Part shown: piece after piece, positions 1 to 5,954 of the stretch
How the letters are laid out: the number at the start of each line of letters is the position of its first letter
How positions within the stretch are numbered: the first letter of the stretch is position 1
Assembly: GCA_026392535.1 (NCBI GenBank)
Contig: JAPLBX010000053.1
Coordinates: 1-9,157, forward strand
Origin: Actinomycetota bacterium
Lineage (GTDB): Bacteria; Actinomycetota; Actinomycetes; S36-B12; UBA5976
DNA length: 9,157 bases
Reading direction: 5' to 3'
Notes under the pieces: model-generated
Told to the model about the DNA's origin: nothing
Seen by the model: only the letters and a program-made list of their open reading frames with translations
Databases searched by the model: none
Translations under genes and position numbers: made by a program

Positions 1-1201
1 AATGGGTCGTGGTTTTGCAAACCAAACCCAATCAATGGGTGGCATTGATGTATCTGTGATCGCAGATGTTGATGCAACTCGAATCGAACAAGCATTTGCA
101 GATTTAGGTTTACCAAAACCACTTATTTCATCTGATGTAGCAGCTTTGAATGCTGCGATTGCAAAAGGTCAGCCAGTAGGCACAACCGATGCAACTTTGA
201 TTGCGCAACTTGATGTTGATGTAGTGGTCGAAGCCACTGGTGTTCCAGAAGTTGGCGCCCGCGTTACATCTGCTTGCCTAAAGGCAAAAAAACACGTTGC
301 AGTTTTGAATGTTGAAATGGACGTAACCATTGGGCCACTACTTACCAAGATGGCGGCTGACAATGGCGTGCTCTACTCGGTATGCCACGGTGACGAGCCA
401 GTTGAAGCGCTTTACCTAGTTGAATTTGCTCGCGATCTTTCATTTGAGATAGTGATGGCAGGTAAAGGTAAGAACAATCCTTTTGAACCACACTCAACCC
501 CAGAAACAGTTGCTGAACGCGCTGCCCAAAAGCAAATGAATCCGAAGATGCTTTGCTCTTTCACTGATGGTTCAAAGACCATGATTGAAATGTCAGCACT
601 TGCAAACGCAACTGGTTTGAAATTGACCAAACGCGGAATGATTGGACCTGCCGCAACTGTTAAGACTTTGCACAATGTCTTCTCGCCAAAAGATGCCGGT
701 GGAGTATTGGAAGAAACTGGTGTAGTTGATTACTGCACTGGCGATGTGGCACCTGGTGTATTTGTGGTGGTTAAAACCGACAAGCCATACGTTGCACACG
801 AAATGTCATACCTCGGCATGGGACCTGGTCCTTACTTCTCGCTTTACCGTCCATTCCACCTAGCAAGTGTTGAAGCACCAATTACGGTTGCTGAAATGCT
901 GGTTGAAGGAAAAGCTTCATTTGCTTGCACTTCACGCACAACCGAAGTTGTGGCTTCCACAAAGAAGGCACACGCTGTTGGCGACAAAATCGACAGCATC
1001 GGTGGCTACTCAATGCGAGCAGTTGCAGATCGCAAAGAAGATGCAATGCGCGATCGTTTAGTGCCTATCGGACTTCTCCAAGGAGCAACAGTTAAGCGTG
1101 ATTTGCCAATCGACCACCTAATTACCTGGGACGATGTGGATATTGATGAAACGCAAACTATCGTTGCACTCCGTAAAGAGATGGATGCATTAGGACTGTA
1201 A
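1..1201 (+). CDS. SAF-domain homoserine-dehydrogenase-like oxidoreductase, DXR-like (DRL) candidate, 5' partial
   Basis: An NAD(P)-dependent oxidoreductase of the homoserine-dehydrogenase-like family with a C-terminal SAF domain (COG4091 type). The gene enters from the left edge. The first visible residues, MGRGFANQ, look like the end of a Rossmann GxGxMGRGF motif, so the ATG at base 2 is internal and the start lies upstream. Of the 399 visible residues, VVVEATGVPEVG (75-86) is the dinucleotide-fold signature. HGDEPVEALY (129-138) and the DGSKTMIEMSALANATGL stretch (189-206) belong to the central domain. The SAF-like end runs from about 326 to 382 (VGDKIDSIGGY, then VPIGLLQGATVKRDLPID). A characterised family member is DRL of Brucella, which converts 1-deoxyxylulose 5-phosphate to MEP in place of DXR. 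The stop TAA shares its last base with the ATG of an IspD-family gene, the next enzyme in that pathway, which supports the DRL reading. Family assignment is firm; the exact substrate is inference, and another polyol-phosphate or semialdehyde reductase is possible. Confidence 0.75.
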   Translation, partial: MGRGFANQTQSMGGIDVSVIADVDATRIEQAFADLGLPKPLISSDVAALNAAIAKGQPVGTTDATLIAQLDVDVVVEATGVPEVGARVTSACLKAKKHVAVLNVEMDVTIGPLLTKMAADNGVLYSVCHGDEPVEALYLVEFARDLSFEIVMAGKGKNNPFEPHSTPETVAERAAQKQMNPKMLCSFTDGSKTMIEMSALANATGLKLTKRGMIGPAATVKTLHNVFSPKDAGGVLEETGVVDYCTGDVAPGVFVVVKTDKPYVAHEMSYLGMGPGPYFSLYRPFHLASVEAPITVAEMLVEGKASFACTSRTTEVVASTKKAHAVGDKIDSIGGYSMRAVADRKEDAMRDRLVPIGLLQGATVKRDLPIDHLITWDDVDIDETQTIVALRKEMDALGL

Positions 1202-1908
1202 TGAAATTTAACCGCCACCAAACTGGCCGAACTGCTGTAGTTCTAGCTGCTGGTAGCGGAACACGCCTCGGAGCTGGAACCAACAAGGTTTGGCTTCCGC
1301 TCGGAGGACGTGAATTAGCAACTTGGAGCTTTCAATGGCTCATCGAATCTGAACTCTTCGATCGTTATGTTTTAGTAGTTCACCAATCTGAACGTGAGTT
1401 TGCCCGCGAAATCTTTGCCAAGCATGTATCTGTACCAGTCGACATTGTTGATGGTGGTGCAACCAGACATGCATCTGAATCGCGCGCACTTGAATTCTTG
1501 GCTCCATCGATCGAGTCCGGAGCTTGCAAACTCGTTTTGATCCACGACGGCGCTCGCCCTTTAGCTGGTCCAACCTTGATCAAAAAGATTGTGCAAGCTG
1601 CTGAAAATAATGGCGGCGCACTTCCGTATCTAGAGACTGCCGTTTTACATGGTTCTTCGTCAGAAGCTGAAATAGTCCGGGTACAAACTCCACAAGTTTT
1701 CAAAGCTCGAGAAATATTGGATGCATACCGAAAGGCCGGAGTCGAAAACTTTGAAGGCTCCGATACTTCTATGACCATGGAAAAGTACTACCCAGATTTG
1801 AAGGTTGAATGTGTCCGTGGAACCGCACTCAACATCAAAGTTACCTACCCACAAGACCTGGTGATGGTGGAACACCTTCTAGCCAGCAACTCCTACAGTC
1901 TGAAGTGA
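1201..1908 (+). CDS. ispD: IspD-family cytidylyltransferase (2-C-methylerythritol 4-phosphate cytidylyltransferase-like)
   Basis: A 235-residue GT-A-fold cytidylyltransferase. IspD transfers CMP from CTP to MEP in the cytosol. The nucleotide loop LAAGSGTRLGAGTNK (15-29) keeps the Arg and Lys (R22, K29) equivalent to E. coli R20 and K27. Other matches are GGATRHAS (85-92), HDGARP (115-120), VQTPQVF (161-167) and NIKVTYPQDL (211-220) with K213. Length is normal for the family. One difference stands out: between GGALPYLET and VQTPQ the protein is about ten residues shorter than E. coli IspD, and the TVDR motif that carries the MEP-contacting Arg157 is absent. The ATG overlaps the preceding stop by one base (TAATG) and AGGA at 1192-1195 is a good ribosome site, so translation is coupled to the DRL-like gene. 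The pairing suggests consecutive steps of the MEP pathway. An altered substrate, such as another polyol phosphate, cannot be excluded. Confidence 0.8.
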   Translation: MKFNRHQTGRTAVVLAAGSGTRLGAGTNKVWLPLGGRELATWSFQWLIESELFDRYVLVVHQSEREFAREIFAKHVSVPVDIVDGGATRHASESRALEFLAPSIESGACKLVLIHDGARPLAGPTLIKKIVQAAENNGGALPYLETAVLHGSSSEAEIVRVQTPQVFKAREILDAYRKAGVENFEGSDTSMTMEKYYPDLKVECVRGTALNIKVTYPQDLVMVEHLLASNSYSLK

Positions 1909-1914
1909 TGCGCT

Positions 1915-2241
1915 ATGCCTGATAACAACAAACAATTCGCCGTTTTACTTTGTTCGATGTGTAATCGCGAACACGAGCACGAAGTGACCTATGCAGGACG
2001 TCTGCTTGCCACTGCCAAGTGCACAGCATGTGGAACTGTGATGCGTCACGACACTCATGATTTGCGCAAGGCTTACGTCAAAGACCTAGAAAACCGCTTA
2101 GCTACAAAGCCTTGGCGGATTGTTCAGCGAATTTTGTCTGATCCTGGATATTTGTTTACTGGCTTGCCAAAAGCAATTCGCAAACAGCCAAAGAAATTCA
2201 TTGACGAAGCTAAAGAACTTAGAAAACCTAAAGACGACTAA
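1915..2241 (+). CDS. Small zinc-ribbon protein of unknown function
   Basis: A 108-residue protein that I do not recognise by function. The N-terminal part has two CxxC pairs, CSMC (13-16) and CTAC (36-39), separated by 19 residues and followed by Gly, as in a four-cysteine zinc ribbon. Residues 50-108 are rich in Lys and Arg (for example KAIRKQPKKF), contain WRIVQRIL and FTGLPKAIRK, and are predicted mostly helical. There is no signal peptide and no membrane segment, so it is probably cytosolic and could bind nucleic acid or a protein partner. It begins six bases after the IspD-family stop, with GAAGTGA (1902-1908) as a possible ribosome site. An overlapping ATG at 1908 is out of frame and stops after four codons. 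Its stop overlaps the stop of the convergent minus-strand gene. Position suggests the same operon as the two enzymes, but no role can be assigned. Confidence 0.75.
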   Translation: MPDNNKQFAVLLCSMCNREHEHEVTYAGRLLATAKCTACGTVMRHDTHDLRKAYVKDLENRLATKPWRIVQRILSDPGYLFTGLPKAIRKQPKKFIDEAKELRKPKDD

Positions 2242-2867
2242 CGAACCTTGGTTTGCCAAACTAGGAATGATTCAACCAATTGCACATCTTCCGGTGCGCG
2301 AACCTTCAAAGATTCTTGATCTCCGCGCACTAACTCTTCCGCACCAAGTTCAGTTGTAAACATCCAACCGTTTTCACTTTTACCAGTTATTGCTTTGCGT
2401 AAATATGCCTCTGGTGACGTAAGAGACTGAACTAGTTGACGATTTACAGTTCCAGTCACGATTCGATTCTCATCGACAATTTTCAAAGTATCCACTACTG
2501 CATGCGCTGGCCTAGCTGAAGTAATTTCATTTGAAATTGCATTTGCCACCCGATCAAAGGTGGTGCTCAATGTCAGTGGACGCCTAGCTTCATGAATCAT
2601 CAAAACATCACTAATGGATGCCTCGGCAACAGCTAATAAGGTTTCACCAGTTTCAATTTCACATTGATTACTAAGGTGATGATCTAGCTCTTGCCATTTA
2701 GCACGTAAATCAGGATGCACCCAAATACTTACTTTGGGTTTGCAACTTGCAGTCATGGCACGAGTAGCAGCAGTACCGGCAATGGTGTTTGTTCCGAGGG
2801 GCAATAGAGCCATTTCGGAGTCAACAGCAATCACCACATGGACAGACAGTCCAGATTGAGTTGCCAT
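2238..2867 (-). CDS. Divergent IspD-family protein lacking the CTP-binding loop
   Basis: A 209-residue protein in the slot directly behind carD where Actinobacteria such as Mycobacterium tuberculosis carry ispD. Similarity to IspD is visible across its length. HVVIAVD (10-16) matches the first strand and ALLPLGTNTIAG (20-31) the segment after the nucleotide loop. IHEARRPL (91-98) replaces HDAARP. VVDTLKIVD (124-132), TVNRQLVQSLTSPEAY (140-155) and SLKVRAPEDVQLVESFL (186-202) match the substrate arm and the C-terminal motif. The AAGxGxRxxxxxxK loop that binds CTP is missing altogether, so the equivalents of R20 and K27 are gone and the catalytic Asp region reads Glu. The arm residues equivalent to E. 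coli T140, R157, T165 and K213 remain as T127, R143, T150 and K188. The frame is open with a GAGAG ribosome site before the ATG, so this is a maintained gene and not debris. It is probably not an active cytidylyltransferase alone; a partner or regulatory role is possible. Confidence 0.75.
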   Translation of the reverse strand: MATQSGLSVHVVIAVDSEMALLPLGTNTIAGTAATRAMTASCKPKVSIWVHPDLRAKWQELDHHLSNQCEIETGETLLAVAEASISDVLMIHEARRPLTLSTTFDRVANAISNEITSARPAHAVVDTLKIVDENRIVTGTVNRQLVQSLTSPEAYLRKAITGKSENGWMFTTELGAEELVRGDQESLKVRAPEDVQLVESFLVWQTKVR

Positions 2868-2893
2868 AAACCAGCTCTCAAGAATTGCGGCAG

Positions 2894-3376
2894 TTAAGCG
2901 GCAAGAACTTCTAGGATTTTTTCAGTAGCAGCAACATCGTCAGATTTTTGCGCCAAAGCAACTTCGGAACTCAAGATTTGAATCGCCTTTTGCAACATAC
3001 GCTTTTCACCGGCTGAAAGACCGCGATCTTCTTGGCGGCGGTAAAGGTCTCGGACCACTTCAGCCACCTTGATTACATCACCAGATGCAATCTTTTCAAC
3101 GTTTGCTTTGTAACGTCGAGACCAGTTGGTTGGCTCTTCAATATACGGCTGGCGCAAAATGTTGAACACATCTTGCAAACCTTCTTTGCTAACCACATCG
3201 CGCACACCTACGTATTCAGCGTTACCGGATGGAACCTCAATACGAAGTCCACCAGCTTGAACATCCAAAATCAAGAATTCCATTTCACGTCCATTGACGG
3301 TCTTTTTGGAGATATCGATGATGGTTGAAGCGCCGTGGTGAGGGTAAACGACAGTTTCGCCTTTTTTGAAAGCCAT
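2894..3376 (-). CDS. carD: CarD-family RNA polymerase-binding transcription regulator
   Basis: A 160-residue CarD, almost the same length as the M. tuberculosis protein (about 162). In mycobacteria CarD binds the RNA polymerase beta subunit and stabilises the open complex, mainly at rRNA and other housekeeping promoters. The N-terminal RNA polymerase interaction domain (about 1-55) begins FKKGETVVYPHHGAS, and NAEYVGVRDVV follows at 52-62. The C-terminal helical DNA-binding domain contains EPTNWSRRYKAN (81-92), including W85, the minor-groove wedge residue of the mycobacterial protein, and RGLSAGEKRML. The start ATG fits the conserved N-terminus; a weak GAAAGG site lies about ten bases upstream. 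It is followed 26 bases later by the divergent IspD-like gene, which matches the usual actinobacterial carD-ispD order, although ispF does not follow here. The divergent neighbour is an LpqE-like lipoprotein gene, as beside mycobacterial carD. Confidence 0.96.
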   Translation of the reverse strand: MAFKKGETVVYPHHGASTIIDISKKTVNGREMEFLILDVQAGGLRIEVPSGNAEYVGVRDVVSKEGLQDVFNILRQPYIEEPTNWSRRYKANVEKIASGDVIKVAEVVRDLYRRQEDRGLSAGEKRMLQKAIQILSSEVALAQKSDDVAATEKILEVLAA

Positions 3377-3405
3377 AGGTGATTGAGCCTTTCGATTAGG
3401 GCCTA

Positions 3406-3432
3406 AGTTTACCCTGACTTTCAGGTACTCAA
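3406..3432 (-). promoter_or_regulatory. Possible carD promoter
   Basis: Read on the minus strand, TTGAGT (3432-3427) and TAAACT (3411-3406) resemble -35 and -10 elements with a 15-bp spacer, slightly short. This would place the transcript start near 3399 and give a leader of about 23 bases to the carD ATG. The spacer holds a small inverted repeat, CCTGA-AAG-TCAGG, which could be an operator or chance. This is consensus matching by eye only. Confidence 0.3.
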
Positions 3433-3508
3433 GGCCGTCGAGATTTAGCCTAATTGTGAGTGAAATACCCGATCGCTAGGTTTTTGAATTGAACAATTCC
3501 CCGTGCAG

Positions 3509-3514
3509 TAGCCT
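3509..3514 (+). promoter_or_regulatory. Possible leaderless promoter (-10) of the lipoprotein gene
   Basis: TAGCCT fits the actinobacterial TANNNT -10 pattern and ends six bases before the ATG at 3521, so transcription could start at or next to the start codon. No convincing Shine-Dalgarno sequence is present between it and the ATG (TGGGGT only). TTGAAT at 3484-3489 is a weak -35 candidate with a 19-bp spacer. Confidence 0.35.
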
Positions 3515-3520
3515 TGGGGT

Positions 3521-4033
3521 ATGCGTCGAATAACTCAGATCTTTTTGGCATTTTCACTCGTATTTTCACTGGCCGCATGTGGCTACGGCTCAGTTCCTGA
3601 TACCGCAAAAATGGGCCCAGCTGGAAGCGGAACAGATGCCGTGATTGGCGAGATCAAGGTGCAGGAAGTTTTGGTTATAACTGATGGAACCAATGCAGTT
3701 CTTACTGGCGTAATCATCAACTCGGGTACCGAAGTAGAAACCTTGCTTAGTGCAAGTGTTGATAACCAGTTGGTGGATTTCGTTAATACAGATTCTGGAG
3801 TTCCAACTACATTAGACAGTATTGAGATAGCACCAGGCGCCGCAGTTAGTTTAAGTTTCACTGCCCCATTAGGCGCATTACTAAACAACAGTGTCGCAGC
3901 ATTGCCAACAGCCGGCTCGATAGTTAAAGTTAAATTTTCTTTTGCAAATAATGGATTTGTAAAGGTTGAAGCACTTGCTTTTGCCAATGAGGACATTTAC
4001 AGCTCTGTATATCCAAGTATCTTTTCAAAGTGA
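3521..4033 (+). CDS. LpqE-like lipoprotein
   Basis: A 170-residue secreted lipoprotein. The N-terminus MRRITQIFLAFSLVFSLAAC is a typical lipoprotein signal peptide with two arginines, a hydrophobic stretch and a lipobox LAAC, so the mature protein should start at the lipidated C20 and be held on the outer face of the membrane. The mature part opens CGYGSVPDTAKMGPA, similar in pattern to mycobacterial LpqE. It continues as a beta-rich domain (EIKVQEVLVITDG, then AVLTGVIINSG, then IEIAPGAAVSLSFTAP) resembling the immunoglobulin-like fold of LpqE/DUF461 and PCu(A)C-type proteins. I see no Met/His copper motif, so a copper role is not supported. Divergence from carD is the same arrangement as lpqE beside carD in M. 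tuberculosis, which supports orthology. Substrate or function is unknown. The gene is convergent with regX3, with 28 bases between the stop codons. Confidence 0.75.
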   Translation: MRRITQIFLAFSLVFSLAACGYGSVPDTAKMGPAGSGTDAVIGEIKVQEVLVITDGTNAVLTGVIINSGTEVETLLSASVDNQLVDFVNTDSGVPTTLDSIEIAPGAAVSLSFTAPLGALLNNSVAALPTAGSIVKVKFSFANNGFVKVEALAFANEDIYSSVYPSIFSK

Positions 4034-4061
4034 ATTAATTTTAGAACTTTCCAAGCCTTAA

Positions 4062-4745
4062 TTAGTTTTCAAATTTATAGCCAAGGCCGCGCACTGTCAG
4101 AATATGAACTGGCTCTGCTGGGTCTTGTTCTATTTTGGCGCGTAAACGTTTGATGTGAACGTCAAGGGTTTTGGTATCACCAACGTAGTTACTTCCCCAT
4201 ACGCGATCAATGAGCTGTCCACGAGTCAATACCCGACCAGCATTGCGCATCAGAAGTTCAAGAAGATCAAATTCTTTGAGCGGCAGTGAAATAGCTTCGC
4301 CACGAACCGAAACCTTATGGCGATCAATATCAAGGCGAACCGGACCAACTTCTAATGTGGAAACGATTGGGGATTCTTCGAAGTCTGAGTTACGGCGAAG
4401 CACGGCGCGAATACGAGCTACCAATTCACGTGAACTAAAAGGCTTAGTCACATAATCATCAGCACCAATTTCAAGGCCAACAACTTTGTCCACTTCATCA
4501 GCTTTGGCGGTCACCATGATGATTGGAACTTTAGATTTTGCACGAATGGTGCGGCAAACTTCAGTTCCGCTCATTCCTGGCAACATCAGATCTAACAAAA
4601 TTAGATCTGCGCCACTTCGATCAAACTCAACTAGTGCATCAGGTCCGGTTGCAGCAAGTGCTACTTCAAAGCCCTCTTTGCTGAGCATGAACTCGAGTGC
4701 TTCGCGAAAAGATTCTTCATCTTCAACGACCAATACACGCGTCAT
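4062..4745 (-). CDS. regX3: RegX3/PhoP-type response regulator of phosphate starvation
   Basis: A 227-residue OmpR-family response regulator, the same length as M. tuberculosis RegX3. The receiver domain (1-about 118) begins RVLVVEDEESF and has the acidic pocket (E8, D9), phosphoacceptor D52 in LLDLMLPGMSG, switch T79 in IIMVTAKAD and K101 in YVTKPFSSREL. The C-terminal winged-helix domain (about 130-227) contains LPLKEFDLLELLMRNAGR, RGQLIDRVWGSNYVGDTKTL and a conserved end, HILTVRGLGYKFEN. These stretches match mycobacterial RegX3 very closely. When phosphorylated by SenX3 under low phosphate, family members activate phosphate uptake and scavenging genes. The ATG overlaps the senX3 stop by four bases (ATGA), so the two are translationally coupled. 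The 11-bp repeats upstream of senX3 are likely binding sites for this protein, implying autoregulation. Confidence 0.96.
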   Translation of the reverse strand: MTRVLVVEDEESFREALEFMLSKEGFEVALAATGPDALVEFDRSGADLILLDLMLPGMSGTEVCRTIRAKSKVPIIMVTAKADEVDKVVGLEIGADDYVTKPFSSRELVARIRAVLRRNSDFEESPIVSTLEVGPVRLDIDRHKVSVRGEAISLPLKEFDLLELLMRNAGRVLTRGQLIDRVWGSNYVGDTKTLDVHIKRLRAKIEQDPAEPVHILTVRGLGYKFEN

Positions 4746-5809
4746 TCAGCATTCTCCTTGTTTGGGTTATCTTGCAAATTTAAATCTGGATTTGGAAGTC
4801 GAATCGTGAAGGTTGAACCGTGGCCTTCTTGACTCCACACGGAACATTCACCGCCATGTTCAACACAAACATGTTTAACAATTGATAGTCCAAGGCCGGT
4901 GCCACCTGTAATCCGACTGCGAGCTGGATCTACCCGATAGAAGCGTTCGAATATTCGTTCTGATTCTGAAGTTGGAATCCCGATACCTTGATCTACCACG
5001 CTAATTTCAACGAATTCGTCTACTGCCCGAGTTCCTATTGCAACCCGAGTACCGTCATGTGAATAGTGAATTGCATTGGTTAAAAGGTTTCGAAGTGCAG
5101 AAATCAATTGGTCGCGATTTCCATTTACACGAAGATTTCCAGTTCCACCCACAACCATTTCAATGCCTTTGGCAGTTGCAAGCATCTGCACATCGTCAAG
5201 TGCCACAGTCACAAGATCATCAACTGAAATCAATTCAAAGTTTGTATTGCCATCATGTTTTTGTAGGCTGGATAAATCAATCAGGTCACCGACCAGAATT
5301 GACAATCTTTCAGCTTCACGATGCATGCGAGATGCAAAGTGCAAAATCTTTTCTGGATCATCTATTGCACTTTGAATTGCTTCTGCTAACAAAGACAGTG
5401 CGCCAACCGGAGTTTTAAGTTCATGGGAAACGTTTGCCACAAAGTCACGACGAATAACATCAAGAATTCTTTCTTGAGTTACGTCTTCTATTAAAACAAG
5501 CACTGCACCATCTGCGATGGGGGTAACTCGAAAAAGCAAAGTTTGATCAGCGTGAGTTCTCGTCCGTGGGATGCTCAGTTCCCGCTCGAGCTGTTCACCA
5601 TTTGCTTGAACTTCGGCAATCAATTCGCGGGTTTGTGCCTCTTCGATCCGTTCAAGCACGATCAGGCCATATTCAAAAGCACGCGGTGAGGCTTGGAGAA
5701 CTTCTCCCTGCCCATCTGCAATGAACCAGGCTTGCGGCAGAAGCTCCAAAATACGCGCAACTTCCCCAGAGACCGCCGGTCCCTTAACGGAGATAAAGCC
5801 CTCAGACAT
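4742..5809 (-). CDS. senX3: SenX3-type sensor histidine kinase without membrane segments
   Basis: A 355-residue histidine kinase paired with RegX3. A PAS-like domain fills about residues 16-110 (LELLPQAWFIADGQGEVLQA, and VTPIADGAVLVLIEDVTQER near its end). The H-box is FVANVSHELKTPVGAL with H129. The ATPase domain has the N-box NLLTNAIHYS (241-250), G1 DQGIGIP (273-279), the F-box FERFYRVD (287-294) and G2 GGTGLGLSI (302-310). All catalytic motifs are intact. Mycobacterial SenX3 has N-terminal transmembrane helices before the PAS domain; none are present here. An in-frame stop (5821-5819) lies only three codons before the ATG, so a longer start is excluded. The kinase is therefore probably cytosolic and would get its signal through PhoU or another cytosolic partner. 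Its ATG is preceded by TAGTCT six bases away, with no Shine-Dalgarno, suggesting a leaderless transcript. Confidence 0.9.
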   Translation of the reverse strand: MSEGFISVKGPAVSGEVARILELLPQAWFIADGQGEVLQASPRAFEYGLIVLERIEEAQTRELIAEVQANGEQLERELSIPRTRTHADQTLLFRVTPIADGAVLVLIEDVTQERILDVIRRDFVANVSHELKTPVGALSLLAEAIQSAIDDPEKILHFASRMHREAERLSILVGDLIDLSSLQKHDGNTNFELISVDDLVTVALDDVQMLATAKGIEMVVGGTGNLRVNGNRDQLISALRNLLTNAIHYSHDGTRVAIGTRAVDEFVEISVVDQGIGIPTSESERIFERFYRVDPARSRITGGTGLGLSIVKHVCVEHGGECSVWSQEGHGSTFTIRLPNPDLNLQDNPNKENAE

Positions 5810-5815
5810 GAGATA

Positions 5816-5849
5816 AGACTAGGTTGAAATTACGCAATGTTTACCTCAA
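5816..5849 (-). promoter_or_regulatory. Probable leaderless senX3 promoter with PHO-like unit at -35
   Basis: On the minus strand, TAGTCT (5821-5816) matches the TANNNT -10 pattern and ends six bases before the senX3 ATG at 5809. The -35 position about 17 bp further upstream falls in a GTTTACCTCAA element (5839-5849 on the plus strand). This resembles the PHO-type units found on the phoU side. The -35 itself is poor by consensus, as expected for an activator-dependent promoter. This is pattern matching only. Confidence 0.4.
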
Positions 5850-5869
5850 GGATGCCCAGATTGGCACTT

Positions 5870-5913
5870 GTTCCCCCAGAGTTCACCTGGGGTTTAAGTA
5901 AATTTACCTGCCA
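5870..5913 (+). promoter_or_regulatory. PHO-box-like array: four 11-bp direct repeats, likely RegX3 operator
   Basis: Four adjacent 11-bp units lie head to tail between senX3 and phoU: GTTCCCCCAGA (5870), GTTCACCTGGG (5881), GTTTAAGTAAA (5892) and TTTACCTGCCA (5903). The second is close to the GTTCACC core known for PHO boxes bound by PhoP in Streptomyces, where operators are built of 11-bp direct repeat units. The third is the weakest unit. The last overlaps the likely -35 of phoU, as expected for activation. A fifth related unit, GTTTACCTCAA, lies at 5839, out of the 11-bp phase. The binding protein is inferred to be RegX3 from the neighbouring genes. A perfect inverted repeat CCCCAG-N7-CTGGGG (5874-5892) overlaps units one and two. 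Confidence 0.65.
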
Positions 5914-5932
5914 ACTCAACTGGTTCTATCCT
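5903..5932 (+). promoter_or_regulatory. Probable phoU promoter
   Basis: TTTACC (5903-5908) and TATCCT (5927-5932) are spaced 18 bp apart and would start transcription near 5939. This leaves a leader of about 15 bases that contains GAGG (5947-5950) four bases before the phoU ATG. The -35 is non-consensus and lies inside the last 11-bp repeat unit, consistent with dependence on an activator. Confidence 0.4.
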
Positions 5933-5954
5933 TAAGGCCTGAAATCGAGGCTAA

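Noticed and set aside
2238..2867. Treating the carD-linked IspD-like gene as a pseudogene
   Set aside because: There is no stop or frameshift, the loop deletion is clean and in frame, C-terminal motifs are preserved and a ribosome site is present.
3407..3417. GTTTACCCTGA near carD as another PHO-type operator
   Set aside because: It is a single copy with no second unit 11 bp away on either side, and it coincides with the AT-rich -10 candidate of carD.
4033..4063. AATTAA/TTAATT inverted repeat between the lipoprotein gene and regX3 as a bidirectional terminator
   Set aside because: The stem is six AT pairs only with a loop of about 19 bases; it would be too unstable, although some termination must occur here.
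5038..5418. Plus-strand open frame of 126 codons inside senX3
   Set aside because: It is antisense to intact kinase motifs (H-box to ATPase domain) and its translation has no recognisable composition or motif.
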